Source: Lachnospiraceae bacterium UBA3689
Lineage (GTDB): Bacteria > Bacillota > Clostridia > Lachnospirales > Lachnospiraceae
Assembly: GCA_002371465.1 (NCBI GenBank)
Contig: DFIU01000008.1
Location: 1 to 23,898, forward strand
Length of the DNA stretch: 23,898 nt
Direction: 5' to 3'
The first letter of the stretch is position 1. Every line of letters starts with the position of its first letter. The notes beneath the pieces are model-generated. The model was not told where the DNA came from. It saw nothing but the letters and a program-made list of their open reading frames with translations, and searched no databases. Positions 1 to 7,507 of this stretch are shown one piece after another. The translations under genes were made by a program, and so were the position numbers.

Positions 1-21
1 CTACTTGGGGGTAGCATATCA
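1..21. repeat. Truncated terminator-type repeat, left copy
   Basis: Twenty of these 21 bases match 23446-23466; the only difference is T or C at position 12. At the right-hand site the sequence is one arm plus the flank of a long intrinsic terminator. Here the window edge cuts the element, so the other arm cannot be seen. It lies just past the stop of the minus-strand zinc-ribbon gene, which is where a minus terminator would be expected. Confidence 0.7.
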
Positions 22-31
22 GTCAAACCGG

Positions 32-1312
32 TCAGTCCTCCTTTTGTTCATGCAAGGTCTCGGTATAAAAGCCCATCTTAGGGGGCTCGATATTCCGCTT
101 GGTCAATTTGGTCCGGCTCTGCCGTCGAAGCAGGCGGATAAAACGACCGACGAGAAAGACGGATGCAATCGCCGCAGCCAGGGCAAGTTCATTGAGCAGG
201 TCTTCGGAGCCGCCCTGTAGGCGGAGGGATGTCCCTAATCGGAACATCAGCCAGGTTAAAAGCCCCGCCAAGCCGACGTGAAGGAGCAGGGAAAGCCCCA
301 GTTTTAGCCGGTCCGTCGGCAAATTGCCGGCGACCCTTCCCGTCTGACCGTTGACGGCGAACAGGTAGCGCCTGCCCCGATAGGTCGTATAGAGCATCCA
401 GACCGGCGCCAGGGCGTATGCGGAGTTTTCCTTCCTGATCTGACAGGTCCTGAAGTGAACCGCGGACAGCCTGGGATGGTGGTTCTCCGTGATCCTTGCC
501 GCCGGACCCTCCAGCTGAATCCGGTCGGCGGCATCCTCTTTCACTCTCGCCGTCACCCGCTTTCTCGCCCTTTCTTCCATTTCCTCCTCAGGCACATCCC
601 ACCGCTGCGCCTGAAAACCGATCAGGTAGGCGGAATTAAAAAAGGCGCTGTTGCGGAAATCATAGGGACCGACGCACTCCATGATCCGATCGTCGAGCAG
701 CCTTAGACCGTCCTCGGCGACCCAGTCGTATCTCCCCGTCCCCACACTGTGGACGGATGCGCTGCCGCTGACCACGTTCCGGACGATCCCCCACTCCTCG
801 GTATGGACCTGATCGCGGTCGGTATCCTGGAAAATGGCGTCACAGTCAAGGTCGGCCGCAAAGTCAAAGAGCCAGACCGGGACATAGACGCCCTGGATTT
901 TTTCAATCTGGGAATCTGCCAGAAATGCCGCCGGGATAAAAGGCGCTTCCGACACAATCTTTTGGTAGGCGTCGACCGCCTCCTGCCGCCTGATCTCAAA
1001 GGGAACGATCCGGCCCGGTCGAAACCGGTCCTTTAAATCCCCGATCAGAGAAGTCCTGGTGTCGCAGTAGACGCAGCGGGTCACCAGACTCATGCTGGAC
1101 GTGATCATTTCCGCCCCGCAGTGGGGGCAGCGATAGGCGACCATATAGTCCTCTTCGGGTATCTCCCCCTCCCCTTTGGTAAGCTCCGCCATCTTGTCGC
1201 GGTAATCAAAGGGATAGTAACTGCTGCCGCAGCTTTCGCACTTTAATTTTCCCAGGTTGGGATCAAAGGTCAGATCCGCCCCGCAGGTCCTGCACTTATA
1301 CTTCTTTGCCAT
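32..1312 (-). CDS. Zinc-ribbon protein with C-terminal membrane anchor
   Basis: Protein of 426 residues. The N-terminus carries two zinc ribbons, with Cys7/Cys10/Cys25/Cys28 and Cys62/Cys65/Cys80/Cys83, like the TFIIB-type zinc-ribbon proteins of Clostridia. A long soluble middle follows, with two similar segments (VPVWLFD near 144, APVWMLY near 302). Two hydrophobic helices lie near 337-358 and 373-395, ending in a basic then polar tail. The ATG lies two bases after the stop of the upstream acetyltransferase gene, so translation is probably coupled, and no strong ribosome site is seen. The role is unknown. Proteins of this build may act in membrane-associated assembly or stress, but that is inference. 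Membrane location follows from the two helices. Confidence 0.8.
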   Translation of the reverse strand: MAKKYKCRTCGADLTFDPNLGKLKCESCGSSYYPFDYRDKMAELTKGEGEIPEEDYMVAYRCPHCGAEMITSSMSLVTRCVYCDTRTSLIGDLKDRFRPGRIVPFEIRRQEAVDAYQKIVSEAPFIPAAFLADSQIEKIQGVYVPVWLFDFAADLDCDAIFQDTDRDQVHTEEWGIVRNVVSGSASVHSVGTGRYDWVAEDGLRLLDDRIMECVGPYDFRNSAFFNSAYLIGFQAQRWDVPEEEMEERARKRVTARVKEDAADRIQLEGPAARITENHHPRLSAVHFRTCQIRKENSAYALAPVWMLYTTYRGRRYLFAVNGQTGRVAGNLPTDRLKLGLSLLLHVGLAGLLTWLMFRLGTSLRLQGGSEDLLNELALAAAIASVFLVGRFIRLLRRQSRTKLTKRNIEPPKMGFYTETLHEQKED

Positions 1313-1314
1313 AG

Positions 1315-1809
1315 TCAGCCGCCCGTTTTTTCGTAAGCCAGTCTCGGGTCGGAATCCTCCCGGACATAAATGATGCCGCAGTAGCGGAAGCCGTTTTGCT
1401 TCAGCATGTTCTGCATAACCAGATTGTCGGCATGGGTATCAATCCGCAGGTGGGGACACTGGTCAGACGCCCAGTCGATTGCAGCCCTGCCGACCCCCTT
1501 GGCGATCCCCGCCGAGGCGATCCGGTGGATGACACCATAGGGGGAATCATCCAGCCATTTGCCCTTATCGATCACCCGATAGCTGGGGTCGTCGCAGACA
1601 TCAAAGAAGAAGGCTCCCGCCACTTGTCCGTCCGCTTCCACGACCCGCATCTTTTTCTGCCGGATATCGTCCTCAATCAGCTCTTTGGGCGGCCAATTGT
1701 CCCCCCACTGTCTGGGATTGCCATGGTCCCGCATAAAGCCTCTCGCCCTTTCATAAATCTTTAAGATCCGATCCAGATCTTCCGTCGTCGCCGTTCTGAC
1801 TGTCAGCAT
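1315..1809 (-). CDS. GNAT-family N-acetyltransferase
   Basis: Protein of 164 residues matching the length and layout of GCN5-related acetyltransferases, which move an acetyl group from acetyl-CoA to an amine. The N-terminal strand and helix (VRTATTEDLDRILKIYERA) and the acetyl-CoA loop region SAGIAKGVGRAAIDWA are typical; the C-terminal NLVMQNMLKQNGFRYCG is the usual last part of the fold. ATG at 1809 is preferred over an in-frame TTG two codons upstream, because AGGAGGAG lies seven bases before the ATG. The gene begins 18 bases after the flavin-fold gene and ends two bases before the zinc-ribbon gene, so the three form one operon. The substrate cannot be told from sequence. Confidence 0.88.
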   Translation of the reverse strand: MLTVRTATTEDLDRILKIYERARGFMRDHGNPRQWGDNWPPKELIEDDIRQKKMRVVEADGQVAGAFFFDVCDDPSYRVIDKGKWLDDSPYGVIHRIASAGIAKGVGRAAIDWASDQCPHLRIDTHADNLVMQNMLKQNGFRYCGIIYVREDSDPRLAYEKTGG

Positions 1810-1827
1810 CCTCAATCTCCTCCTCTT

Positions 1828-2304
1828 TCAGGACTCATTGACCAGCTTGCCGGTCATATGGTCGATGGTAAGAGCCAGCATCTGAACCCGGCTGGCGGCA
1901 TTTTTGATCTCCTCTTCCACATATTCCACCGTCGGAGAATATTTCGTCCCCAATTTGCGGACATGGTCGATCGCCCGCTCCTGGTCCCTGATCAGTTCAA
2001 TTCGCCCGAAGATGATAACGCTTTTGATATTGAGCGCCCATTCGCCCTCTTTCCGATAGCCCTGGTCCATGACGCAGAAAGAAACCTTTTCGCTCTTTTT
2101 TAAGAGATCGATCTTTGCCCCCTCCTTGGAACAGTGAAAATAGAGCTTGCCGTCCTCTTCATCGTAGATAAAATCAAGGGGCAGGGCGTAGGGATAGCCG
2201 TCATCCCCGTTGATCGCCAGGACGCCGCGCGGCTCTTCCTTTAAGATTTTGACGCACTCTTCATCGGTCAGCTGCTGCTTCCACCGTCGCATTTTTCTCC
2301 ACAT
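1828..2304 (-). CDS. Pyridoxamine 5'-phosphate oxidase-fold (NimA-like) flavoprotein
   Basis: Protein of 158 residues. It looks like the split-barrel FMN-binding family that includes pyridoxamine 5'-phosphate oxidase and nitroimidazole reductases. Seen in the sequence are the opening ECVKILKEEPRGVLAINGDDGYPYALPLDFIY split around the first strands, then KLYFHCSKEGAKIDLLKK and KVSFCVMD, all hallmarks of the NimA-like branch. The start is taken at 2304, where AGGAGA precedes the ATG. A longer reading back to 2487 would run through a terminator hairpin and overlap the neighbouring gene. It is first in an operon with the acetyltransferase. Likely a cytosolic flavin-dependent reductase; the substrate is unknown. 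Confidence 0.85.
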   Translation of the reverse strand: MWRKMRRWKQQLTDEECVKILKEEPRGVLAINGDDGYPYALPLDFIYDEEDGKLYFHCSKEGAKIDLLKKSEKVSFCVMDQGYRKEGEWALNIKSVIIFGRIELIRDQERAIDHVRKLGTKYSPTVEYVEEEIKNAASRVQMLALTIDHMTGKLVNES

Positions 2305-2352
2305 AAAATTTTCTCCTATTTTTCTCAGCTCCATACAACTTGTCTTTGATAG

Positions 2353-2405
2353 AAAAAAGACGCAGCTTCGATAAAGGTAATCGCTCCCGTCATCGAACCT
2401 GCATC
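2353..2405 (-). terminator. Intrinsic terminator of the 80-residue gene
   Basis: Arms 2359-2372 and 2392-2405 form a 14-base stem with one mismatch and one G-U pair, followed on the minus strand by six T (2353-2358). It ends the small gene at 2426-2668 and separates it from the flavoprotein operon. That operon must therefore have its own promoter or depend on read-through; I see no convincing promoter boxes for it in 2305-2352. Confidence 0.8.
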
Positions 2406-2425
2406 TTCTTATTCTTATTTTATGA

Positions 2426-2668
2426 TCAATCGTGATAGATATGCCTGGTAAAAGAAAATGTATTGCCGCCGGTAAGACGCGCCACAATGTTGACCAGGCG
2501 TTCCATCACAACCTGAAAATCATCTGTCTCTTCCACGGTAACATCCAGAGCCATCCCATCATTGACAATCTCAACCTTCCGGGCTTTCTCCAGCTCGTTG
2601 CCCTCTTTTAAGATCTGCTCTGTCTGTTCCTCAGTTACTTTTTTTGCAAATGCGTATTCTCTGGTCAT
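2426..2668 (-). CDS. Small hypothetical protein (80 residues)
   Basis: Not recognised. The start at 2668 (MTREYAF) is chosen because an AGAGGCAG-like ribosome site precedes it; the longer frame begins inside the promoter. The first half is a charged amphipathic helix (VTEEQTEQILKEGNELEKARK) and the second half looks like beta strand, helix, strand, ending FSFTRHIYHD. No signal peptide, cysteine or membrane segment is seen, so it is probably a small cytosolic protein. It is monocistronic: it has its own TTGACA-17-TAGAAT promoter with a perfect palindrome in the spacer and its own terminator. That layout implies tight, separate regulation. Confidence 0.75.
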   Translation of the reverse strand: MTREYAFAKKVTEEQTEQILKEGNELEKARKVEIVNDGMALDVTVEETDDFQVVMERLVNIVARLTGGNTFSFTRHIYHD

Positions 2669-2723
2669 ATCTGCCTCTCTGCTTCTTTCAATTTGATGCA
2701 ATCCGCTCGTTCGCGTCATGAAA

Positions 2724-2752
2724 ATTCTAATGGAATCTTAAGATTCTGTCAA
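2724..2752 (-). promoter_or_regulatory. Promoter with palindromic operator, 80-residue gene
   Basis: On the minus strand the -35 is TTGACA (2747-2752) and the -10 is TAGAAT (2724-2729), with a 17-base spacer. Inside the spacer the perfect 14-base palindrome GAATCTTAAGATTC occupies 2733-2746, the classic place for a repressor or MerR-type site. Confidence 0.75.
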
Positions 2753-2756
2753 TCTT

Positions 2757-3002
2757 TCACCACTTTTTCTGCGGACAATGGGATCTGACAGCGATCCCCC
2801 GTAGTTCCACATAGCAGCCGCAGGCCTGACAGGTTCCGGCTAAGAGCTGATCACACAGGCGGCAGAGTTCCATTCGTTTCCGGTAGGCGTCATCCGACAC
2901 CCGATCCCAGGGTCGGATGCGGTCCCGGAAAGTCAGGATGGACTTCGCCTCTTCCTCCCCCAACCCGGATAATAGACATTTTCGACAGTGCCGTTCATTC
3001 AT
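2757..3002 (-). CDS. DUF6171-like cysteine-rich small protein
   Basis: Protein of 81 residues with a ferredoxin-like or zinc-binding cysteine spread: CRKC near the start, then CRLCDQLLAGTCQACGCY, and HCPQKKW at the end. This arrangement matches the DUF6171 family of Clostridia as I remember it; the function is unknown. The ATG at 3002 overlaps the end of the DUF624 gene by eight bases, so translation is likely coupled and it is the last gene of the sugar-transport operon. The longer frame from 3029 has no added support. A metal-binding role is inferred from the cysteines only. Confidence 0.75.
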   Translation of the reverse strand: MNERHCRKCLLSGLGEEEAKSILTFRDRIRPWDRVSDDAYRKRMELCRLCDQLLAGTCQACGCYVELRGIAVRSHCPQKKW

Positions 3003-3663
3003 GGTCAGATCCTCCGTAGAGGGGATCATCCGCCCCTAAAGCTTCCTCCCTGATATGCCGGGCAAATACTTTATAGAAGAAAAAGGACTGCAAATAGGTG
3101 ACCAAGGCGATCCCCAGGACACCCATGATGACCAGACCGCCCATGCTGAAAAAGGCTGCCACGATCGCAAGTCCCGTCAGGGTCAGGGCGAAAAACGTGT
3201 AGGGCAGAAAATATCCCACTGCCATCTTGGCGGCGGTCCCGATCTGATGTTTCAGACTCCCCTCCATCTTGGCGATGACTGGAAAGAGCCAGGTCCCGAC
3301 CAGGATGAAACAAAAGGCAAGAACAAAGATCAGGACCAGCTGGACCCGACTGAAGGTCCCGCCCCCAAAGCTCTTCCAGAAACGGTAGTCCAAGAAGAGG
3401 ATGCCTCCCGCTGCCAAAAGGAACAGCCAGGCGAGGGTCGCCTGCCGGAAATTTTTCTTAAAAGCCCCCCAATAGGTCCTTACGACATAGCCGTCCCCAT
3501 AACGGATGGATCGAAGGTTTACCGCGTAGAGAGCAGTCAGGGAAGTGCCCATGGTGAAGACCGGCAGGCTGGTCAGCAAAAAGAGCAGATTTAAGACCAC
3601 CAGGTCGGTCACCTTATTAAAAAAACGAAGGACTACATTGTCATAGGCAAGATTACTGTTCAT
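2995..3663 (-). CDS. DUF624 (YesL-like) membrane protein
   Basis: Protein of 222 residues with about five to six hydrophobic helices. The opening FFNKVTDLVVLNLLFLLTSLPVFTMG is the diagnostic start of the DUF624/YesL family, which is found next to carbohydrate ABC importers in Firmicutes. The start is set at 3663 (MNSNLAY), where family members begin. The upstream ATG at 3717 lies inside an 11-bp hairpin and would add a polar tail unlike the family. It follows the second permease after an 86-base spacer that contains two hairpins. The role is not established; a helper function for the transporter is inferred from context. Confidence 0.85.
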   Translation of the reverse strand: MNSNLAYDNVVLRFFNKVTDLVVLNLLFLLTSLPVFTMGTSLTALYAVNLRSIRYGDGYVVRTYWGAFKKNFRQATLAWLFLLAAGGILFLDYRFWKSFGGGTFSRVQLVLIFVLAFCFILVGTWLFPVIAKMEGSLKHQIGTAAKMAVGYFLPYTFFALTLTGLAIVAAFFSMGGLVIMGVLGIALVTYLQSFFFYKVFARHIREEALGADDPLYGGSDHE

Positions 3664-3691
3664 TTTGGATTCTGCTTTCTCCCCATAGGGG

Positions 3692-3747
3692 GGATGAGTC
3701 GGATTTGACCGACTCATCCATTCCTTGAAACAGGACGGGAAGTCCTG
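3692..3747 (-). other. Two tandem hairpins between permease and DUF624 gene
   Basis: Hairpin one: CAGGAC/GTCCTG arms 3731-3736 and 3742-3747 with a five-base loop, two bases past the permease stop. Hairpin two: a perfect 11-bp stem, arms 3692-3702 and 3709-3719, six-base loop. Neither has a proper T-run on the minus strand, so they are more likely RNA-stability, processing or weak attenuation elements than full terminators. Confidence 0.6.
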
Positions 3748-3749
3748 CT

Positions 3750-4619
3750 TTACTTGATGCCTGAGATAGCGATGGATTCGATGATGATCCGCTGGAAGAT
3801 GAAGAATAAGAGCAGGGTCGGGATCATGGCAATGACCGAAGCCGCCATAATAAGGGCATAGTCGCTTTGAATCGCATAGTAGCTGTTGAAGGACCGGATG
3901 ACGACCTGCAGGGTCCAGTTCTTCTCACTTCTAAGGAAGATGGTCGGAGCCAGATAGTCGTTCCAGATCCCCATGAACCAGAGCATGAGCTGGGTTCCCA
4001 GCGCCCCCTTCATGAGGGGCAGGAAGACTCGGAAGTAGGTCCCGAAGTAGCCGCAGCCGTCCAGCTTGGCGGCGTCCATCAGCTCATTGGGGATACTGTA
4101 AAGGTTCTGCCTTAAGAAAAAGATCATGCTGACATTGCCAAAGCAGCCCGGAATGATCAAAGGCAGCAGAGAGTTGGTCCAGCCCAGCTTGGTAAAAAGC
4201 ACATACTGGGGAATCATGACGACGGCAAAGGGGATCATGATCGTCGCCAAGAGAGCCATAAAGAAGGCATTTTTCCCACGGAAGTTCATCTTGGCGAAGG
4301 CAAAAGCCGCCAGGGAGGAGGTGAAGCCGCCGAAGAGAAGGACCGGAATTTCCACCTTGACCGTATTGAAGATACCGCTGATAAACTGCCCTTTGGAAAG
4401 GACTTCCCGGTACTTGCCGATCAGGATGGGGTCCGGAAAGAGGGTTAAGGTCCCGGACAGGATCTGGTTCTTGGTCATAAAGGACGTTGCGACCATGTAG
4501 ATGAGGGGGAAAATCATGGCGACCGCCCCAATAGCAAGGAGGATAAAGACCACCACGTCCCCGATCTTCTGCTTCTTGGATTTCATGTAGTGATCGGATA
4601 AATCTTTTCTTTGTTTCAT
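3750..4619 (-). CDS. Sugar ABC transporter permease, MalG/AraQ type
   Basis: Protein of 289 residues with six predicted membrane helices, the usual size for a MalG-type (CUT1) permease. The cytoplasmic EAA loop that docks on the ATPase reads DAAKLDGCGYFGTYFRVFLPL near residue 182. The C-terminus ends IIIESIAISGIK, typical of this subfamily (…AGLTSGAVKG/SGIK). A GAGGAGG ribosome site precedes the ATG at 4619, 15 bases after the upstream permease. With that permease it should form the membrane channel for arabino-oligosaccharides, judged by the neighbouring arabinan enzymes. It resembles AraQ of Bacillus subtilis in position and type; orthology is not proven. Confidence 0.92.
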   Translation of the reverse strand: MKQRKDLSDHYMKSKKQKIGDVVVFILLAIGAVAMIFPLIYMVATSFMTKNQILSGTLTLFPDPILIGKYREVLSKGQFISGIFNTVKVEIPVLLFGGFTSSLAAFAFAKMNFRGKNAFFMALLATIMIPFAVVMIPQYVLFTKLGWTNSLLPLIIPGCFGNVSMIFFLRQNLYSIPNELMDAAKLDGCGYFGTYFRVFLPLMKGALGTQLMLWFMGIWNDYLAPTIFLRSEKNWTLQVVIRSFNSYYAIQSDYALIMAASVIAMIPTLLLFFIFQRIIIESIAISGIK

Positions 4620-4634
4620 CTTGCTGCTTCCTCC

Positions 4635-5558
4635 TCAATCCATGGTGCTGACCCATTTATCCTGGCCCTTGAAGTTAAGAGCCGTGATCAGGAAAATGAT
4701 AAGAGCTAAAATGACGGCAACCGCACAGCCGTAACCCAGCTGCGAATTATTGAACGCCTTGTCAAAGAGGTAAAAGACAATGGTCGCCGCGCTGTAATTC
4801 GTTCCGCCGTTGCCGGTCATGACCTGGACTTCAACAAAGACCTGGAAGCCTCCGATCAAAGACGTGATCAGGATGTAGAAGGTGACCGGCGAGATCAGGG
4901 GAATCGTAATATTTTTAAAGAGCTGCCAGCCGTTGGCGCCGTCGATCTTCGCCGCCTCATAATAGTCACGGGGGATGTTCTGAAGCCCCGCCAGATACAA
5001 AATGATCGATCCGCCCAGCCCCTTCCAGGTCATGAAAATGATCATGGCGACCTTGACCCAGAACTCATCGCCCAGCCAATTGGGACCGTGGATGCCGGTC
5101 AGAGCCTTAATCATGGAATTTAAAAGACCGTAGTCGTAGTTGAAGACCCACGCCCAAAGGATCGAGACCGCCACCAGGGAGGATACGACCGGCACATAGT
5201 AGACGGTTGTAAAGAACCGTCTCGTGTGCTTCATCCGGTTGAGTCCCATAGCGATCGCCAACCCTAAGAACATGCCGATCGGAATGCCGATCATGTAGAT
5301 CAGGGTCGTGACCATAGACTTCCAGAACTTGGCGTCTGTTAAGATGTCTGCGTAATTCTTAAAACCCACCAGATTGCCGGTCAGGGAATTGACCCCGGTC
5401 CATCTGCTGAAGCTGGCAAAGATGGCAAAGCCGATCGGATATGCCATAAAGAACAGAAAGCCCACAAAAGGAGCCGCGATAAAGAGCCAGGCCCACCGCT
5501 CTTCCCTTTTTGCCATCTCAGAAATCTGATGTTTTTTCGTCACTGCTTTTTGCATCAT
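4635..5558 (-). CDS. Sugar ABC transporter permease, MalF/AraP type
   Basis: Protein of 307 residues. It begins with a basic cytoplasmic stretch and a helix WAWLFIAAPFVGFLFFMAYPIGFAIF, common to MalF-type permeases. The EAA loop reads EAAKIDGANGWQLFKNITIPLI near residue 200. Six helices are expected. It lies between the binding-protein gene and the MalG-type permease, in the order of araNPQ. The ATG at 5558 has an AAAGAGAA ribosome site. A terminator-like hairpin (5585-5609) lies between it and the binding-protein gene, which should lower permease expression relative to the binding protein. Confidence 0.92.
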   Translation of the reverse strand: MMQKAVTKKHQISEMAKREERWAWLFIAAPFVGFLFFMAYPIGFAIFASFSRWTGVNSLTGNLVGFKNYADILTDAKFWKSMVTTLIYMIGIPIGMFLGLAIAMGLNRMKHTRRFFTTVYYVPVVSSLVAVSILWAWVFNYDYGLLNSMIKALTGIHGPNWLGDEFWVKVAMIIFMTWKGLGGSIILYLAGLQNIPRDYYEAAKIDGANGWQLFKNITIPLISPVTFYILITSLIGGFQVFVEVQVMTGNGGTNYSAATIVFYLFDKAFNNSQLGYGCAVAVILALIIFLITALNFKGQDKWVSTMD

Positions 5559-5570
5559 ATTTGTTCTCTT

Positions 5571-5609
5571 TCTTTAAAAAATGACCCCGCTAAAGAATCT
5601 TTAGTGGGG
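5571..5609 (-). terminator. Partial terminator/attenuator between binding protein and permease genes
   Basis: Arms 5585-5595 and 5599-5609 form an 11-bp stem with one G-U pair and a three-base loop. On the minus strand it is followed by TCATTTTTT. It lies inside an operon, after the binding-protein stop and before the first permease, where such elements commonly reduce downstream expression. A second small inverted repeat, GATCCC/GGGATC, lies at 5638-5655. Confidence 0.7.
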
Positions 5610-5679
5610 CCATACCAACTGCGTTCCCGCTTATCCCGATCCCAAGTCGGGGATCATTTTCTTAAGACCGCCTGCCGGC

Positions 5680-7122
5680 TTACTTGGTCGCGGCGTTCTG
5701 AAGTTCAATCGCGTTGTCCAGAGCTTCCTGCATCTTGGGCTCGACTTCCTTGAAATAGTCGTCGACGGGAATGGAGCCGTTCTGTACGTTGGGAATCCCT
5801 TCGAGGAACGTATCCCACCATTCCGCATTGTAGGTGTAGGTCGTCTCCGGGAAAATTCCCTTGTACTGGTCGCTGCCCTCGATATAGCCGAAGATGACGT
5901 CCAGGTTGGAGGCATAGGGGATGGTGCCGTCCGCAACCTTGTCCTTGAAGGTACTCTGGGCGTAATCGCGGATGTTGGGGATCTGCATGGACTTGCCGGT
6001 GGTCTCGCCGGAGAGTGCTTTCTGTCCTTCCAGATCGGTAGATAAGGAAGAAATCAGTTCCGCGCAAAGTTCCGGATATTTGGTATTCTTGGAAACAGCG
6101 AATCCGACAGATCCCAGCCAGGTCGTCGACTTGCCGTCGCCGTCCGGACCTACCGGCCAGCCGCAGAGGTCCCACTTATAGGGGAAGGTCGCCTGATCCA
6201 TGAAAGCCGCTACGTCCCAGGTCCCGCAGGCATAGAACCCGATCTGACCGTCCAGCCATCTCTGGTAACCGCCTAGAGCCGTATCCTGCTCGACCGTCGG
6301 GGTGACGCCCTCTTTGGCGGTCAGGTCGACGTAATACTGGAAGGCATCCTTGAGGTTCTTGTTGTTCGTGATGTTGACCTTGGTCAGGTCATCATTTAAG
6401 AACTTGGCGCCGTTGGAGAAGAGGTAGGGAGTCATGCCGAAGGCATTGGCGTTGGCGACTCCCCACTGGTCGATCTCACCGTCCCCATCGGTATCCTGGG
6501 TCAGCTTCTTGCAGACATCCAGGAATTCATCATAGGTATAGGGCTTCTTGGGATCCGGATAAGCAAGTCCCGCCTTATCGAAGAGGTCCTTGTTGTAAGC
6601 CAGCGCGAAGCAGGACAGGTCCTTGGGCAGGCAGTAAAGAGAACCCTTTCCGATCTCCTTGCCGTCGTACTGGTAAGCACTCTTGATTTCCGGCCACAGA
6701 TTGTCGACCGTCGCCTGGTCCACATAGTCGTCAAGCGGCAGGACATAGCCGTTGTCGACGTAGGACCTGAGCGCGTCCGGACCGACATAGAAGATATCCG
6801 GCAGATCATTGGCTGTCATCGCAGCCGTCATCTTGGTTCCGTACTCGTCCTGGGTAGTTACTTCAAAGTTGACCTTCTTGATCTGATCCTTGTGAGCTTC
6901 CGTAAATTTCTTGATCTGGTCCTCGTAAGCCGCCTTTTCATGCTCCTGGGCATAGATGAGGACGTTGATCTCATCCTTGCCTTCGCCGGTCATTTCCGTC
7001 TTGGTAGCCGCGGAACTGGTGCTTTCACCCTCTTCCGATGTTGTCGTTACCCCGCATCCGGTCAGAGCAGATAGTCCCATCAGGGCTGCCAGACCCAAAG
7101 CCAACAATTTTTTTCTTTTCAT
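5680..7122 (-). CDS. Extracellular sugar-binding lipoprotein of ABC importer (AraN-like)
   Basis: Protein of 480 residues. The signal peptide MKRKKLLALGLAALMGLSAL leads to the lipobox LTGC with the lipid-carrying Cys23. A Ser/Thr/Glu-rich linker follows (TTTSEEGESTSSAATK). The body is a family 1 extracellular solute-binding fold: INVLIYAQEHEKAAYEDQI at the start, NDLPDIFYVGPDALRSYVDNGYVLPLDDYV, and a CGTWDVAAF segment near residue 300 typical of sugar-binding ABC lipoproteins. It is exposed on the outer face of the membrane and hands ligand to the two permeases. The ligand is inferred to be arabino-oligosaccharide from the adjoining GH43/GH51 genes. AAGGAAGG precedes the ATG. Confidence 0.92.
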   Translation of the reverse strand: MKRKKLLALGLAALMGLSALTGCGVTTTSEEGESTSSAATKTEMTGEGKDEINVLIYAQEHEKAAYEDQIKKFTEAHKDQIKKVNFEVTTQDEYGTKMTAAMTANDLPDIFYVGPDALRSYVDNGYVLPLDDYVDQATVDNLWPEIKSAYQYDGKEIGKGSLYCLPKDLSCFALAYNKDLFDKAGLAYPDPKKPYTYDEFLDVCKKLTQDTDGDGEIDQWGVANANAFGMTPYLFSNGAKFLNDDLTKVNITNNKNLKDAFQYYVDLTAKEGVTPTVEQDTALGGYQRWLDGQIGFYACGTWDVAAFMDQATFPYKWDLCGWPVGPDGDGKSTTWLGSVGFAVSKNTKYPELCAELISSLSTDLEGQKALSGETTGKSMQIPNIRDYAQSTFKDKVADGTIPYASNLDVIFGYIEGSDQYKGIFPETTYTYNAEWWDTFLEGIPNVQNGSIPVDDYFKEVEPKMQEALDNAIELQNAATK

Positions 7123-7507
7123 TTGATTGACCTTCCTTTACTTGAGGCAAGATGCATCCAATAGTTTGCGTCATATCTCTTTCATCTTGCTCCTGCATCA
7201 TTGGTATACACGGATCCCCTCGCAGCTCCGACCGCTTTTCTTAATAAGCAGCTGCGCGCCGCCGCTTTTGTGGAAAATGAATCGGTTTCAGCTCGGTTCT
7301 CTTTGTTTTATGTACACATTTTACAATGGCATTTTGGGGGATGTCAATAAGTATTTTACATTTTTTTAAATTACTTTACTTTATTTTATCTTTCTATAAT
7401 ATCTAAATTTTTCTAAATCACTTTTCTTTTTCGTTGACCAAATAAGGCGGCAAGTCTTATATTAAAGGATATAAAAAGATTCCGAAAGGGAATCTTGGGA
7501 GAATACT
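7123..7507. promoter_or_regulatory. Divergent control region of sugar importer and HTH regulator
   Basis: This 385-base AT-rich spacer holds both promoters. Minus, for the importer: TTGACA 7342-7347, 18-base spacer, TAAAAT 7318-7323, giving a leader of roughly 185 bases that contains inverted arms GCAAGATG/CATCTTGC (7147-7154, 7183-7190) just before the ribosome site. Plus, for the regulator: TTGACC 7434-7439, 18-base spacer, TATATT 7458-7463. Close to the regulator start, AAGATTCC/GGAATCTT (7476-7483, 7489-7496) makes an 8-bp hairpin ending a few bases before GGGAGAA. Promoter calls are by eye. Confidence 0.65.

Noticed and set aside
2305..2487. N-terminal extension of the flavoprotein gene to 2487
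   Set aside because: It would translate through a terminator and overlap the neighbouring gene, while a good AGGAGA site marks 2304.
3664..3717. Earlier start for the DUF624 protein at 3717
   Set aside because: The ATG is inside an 11-bp hairpin, and the added 18 residues are unlike the family start.
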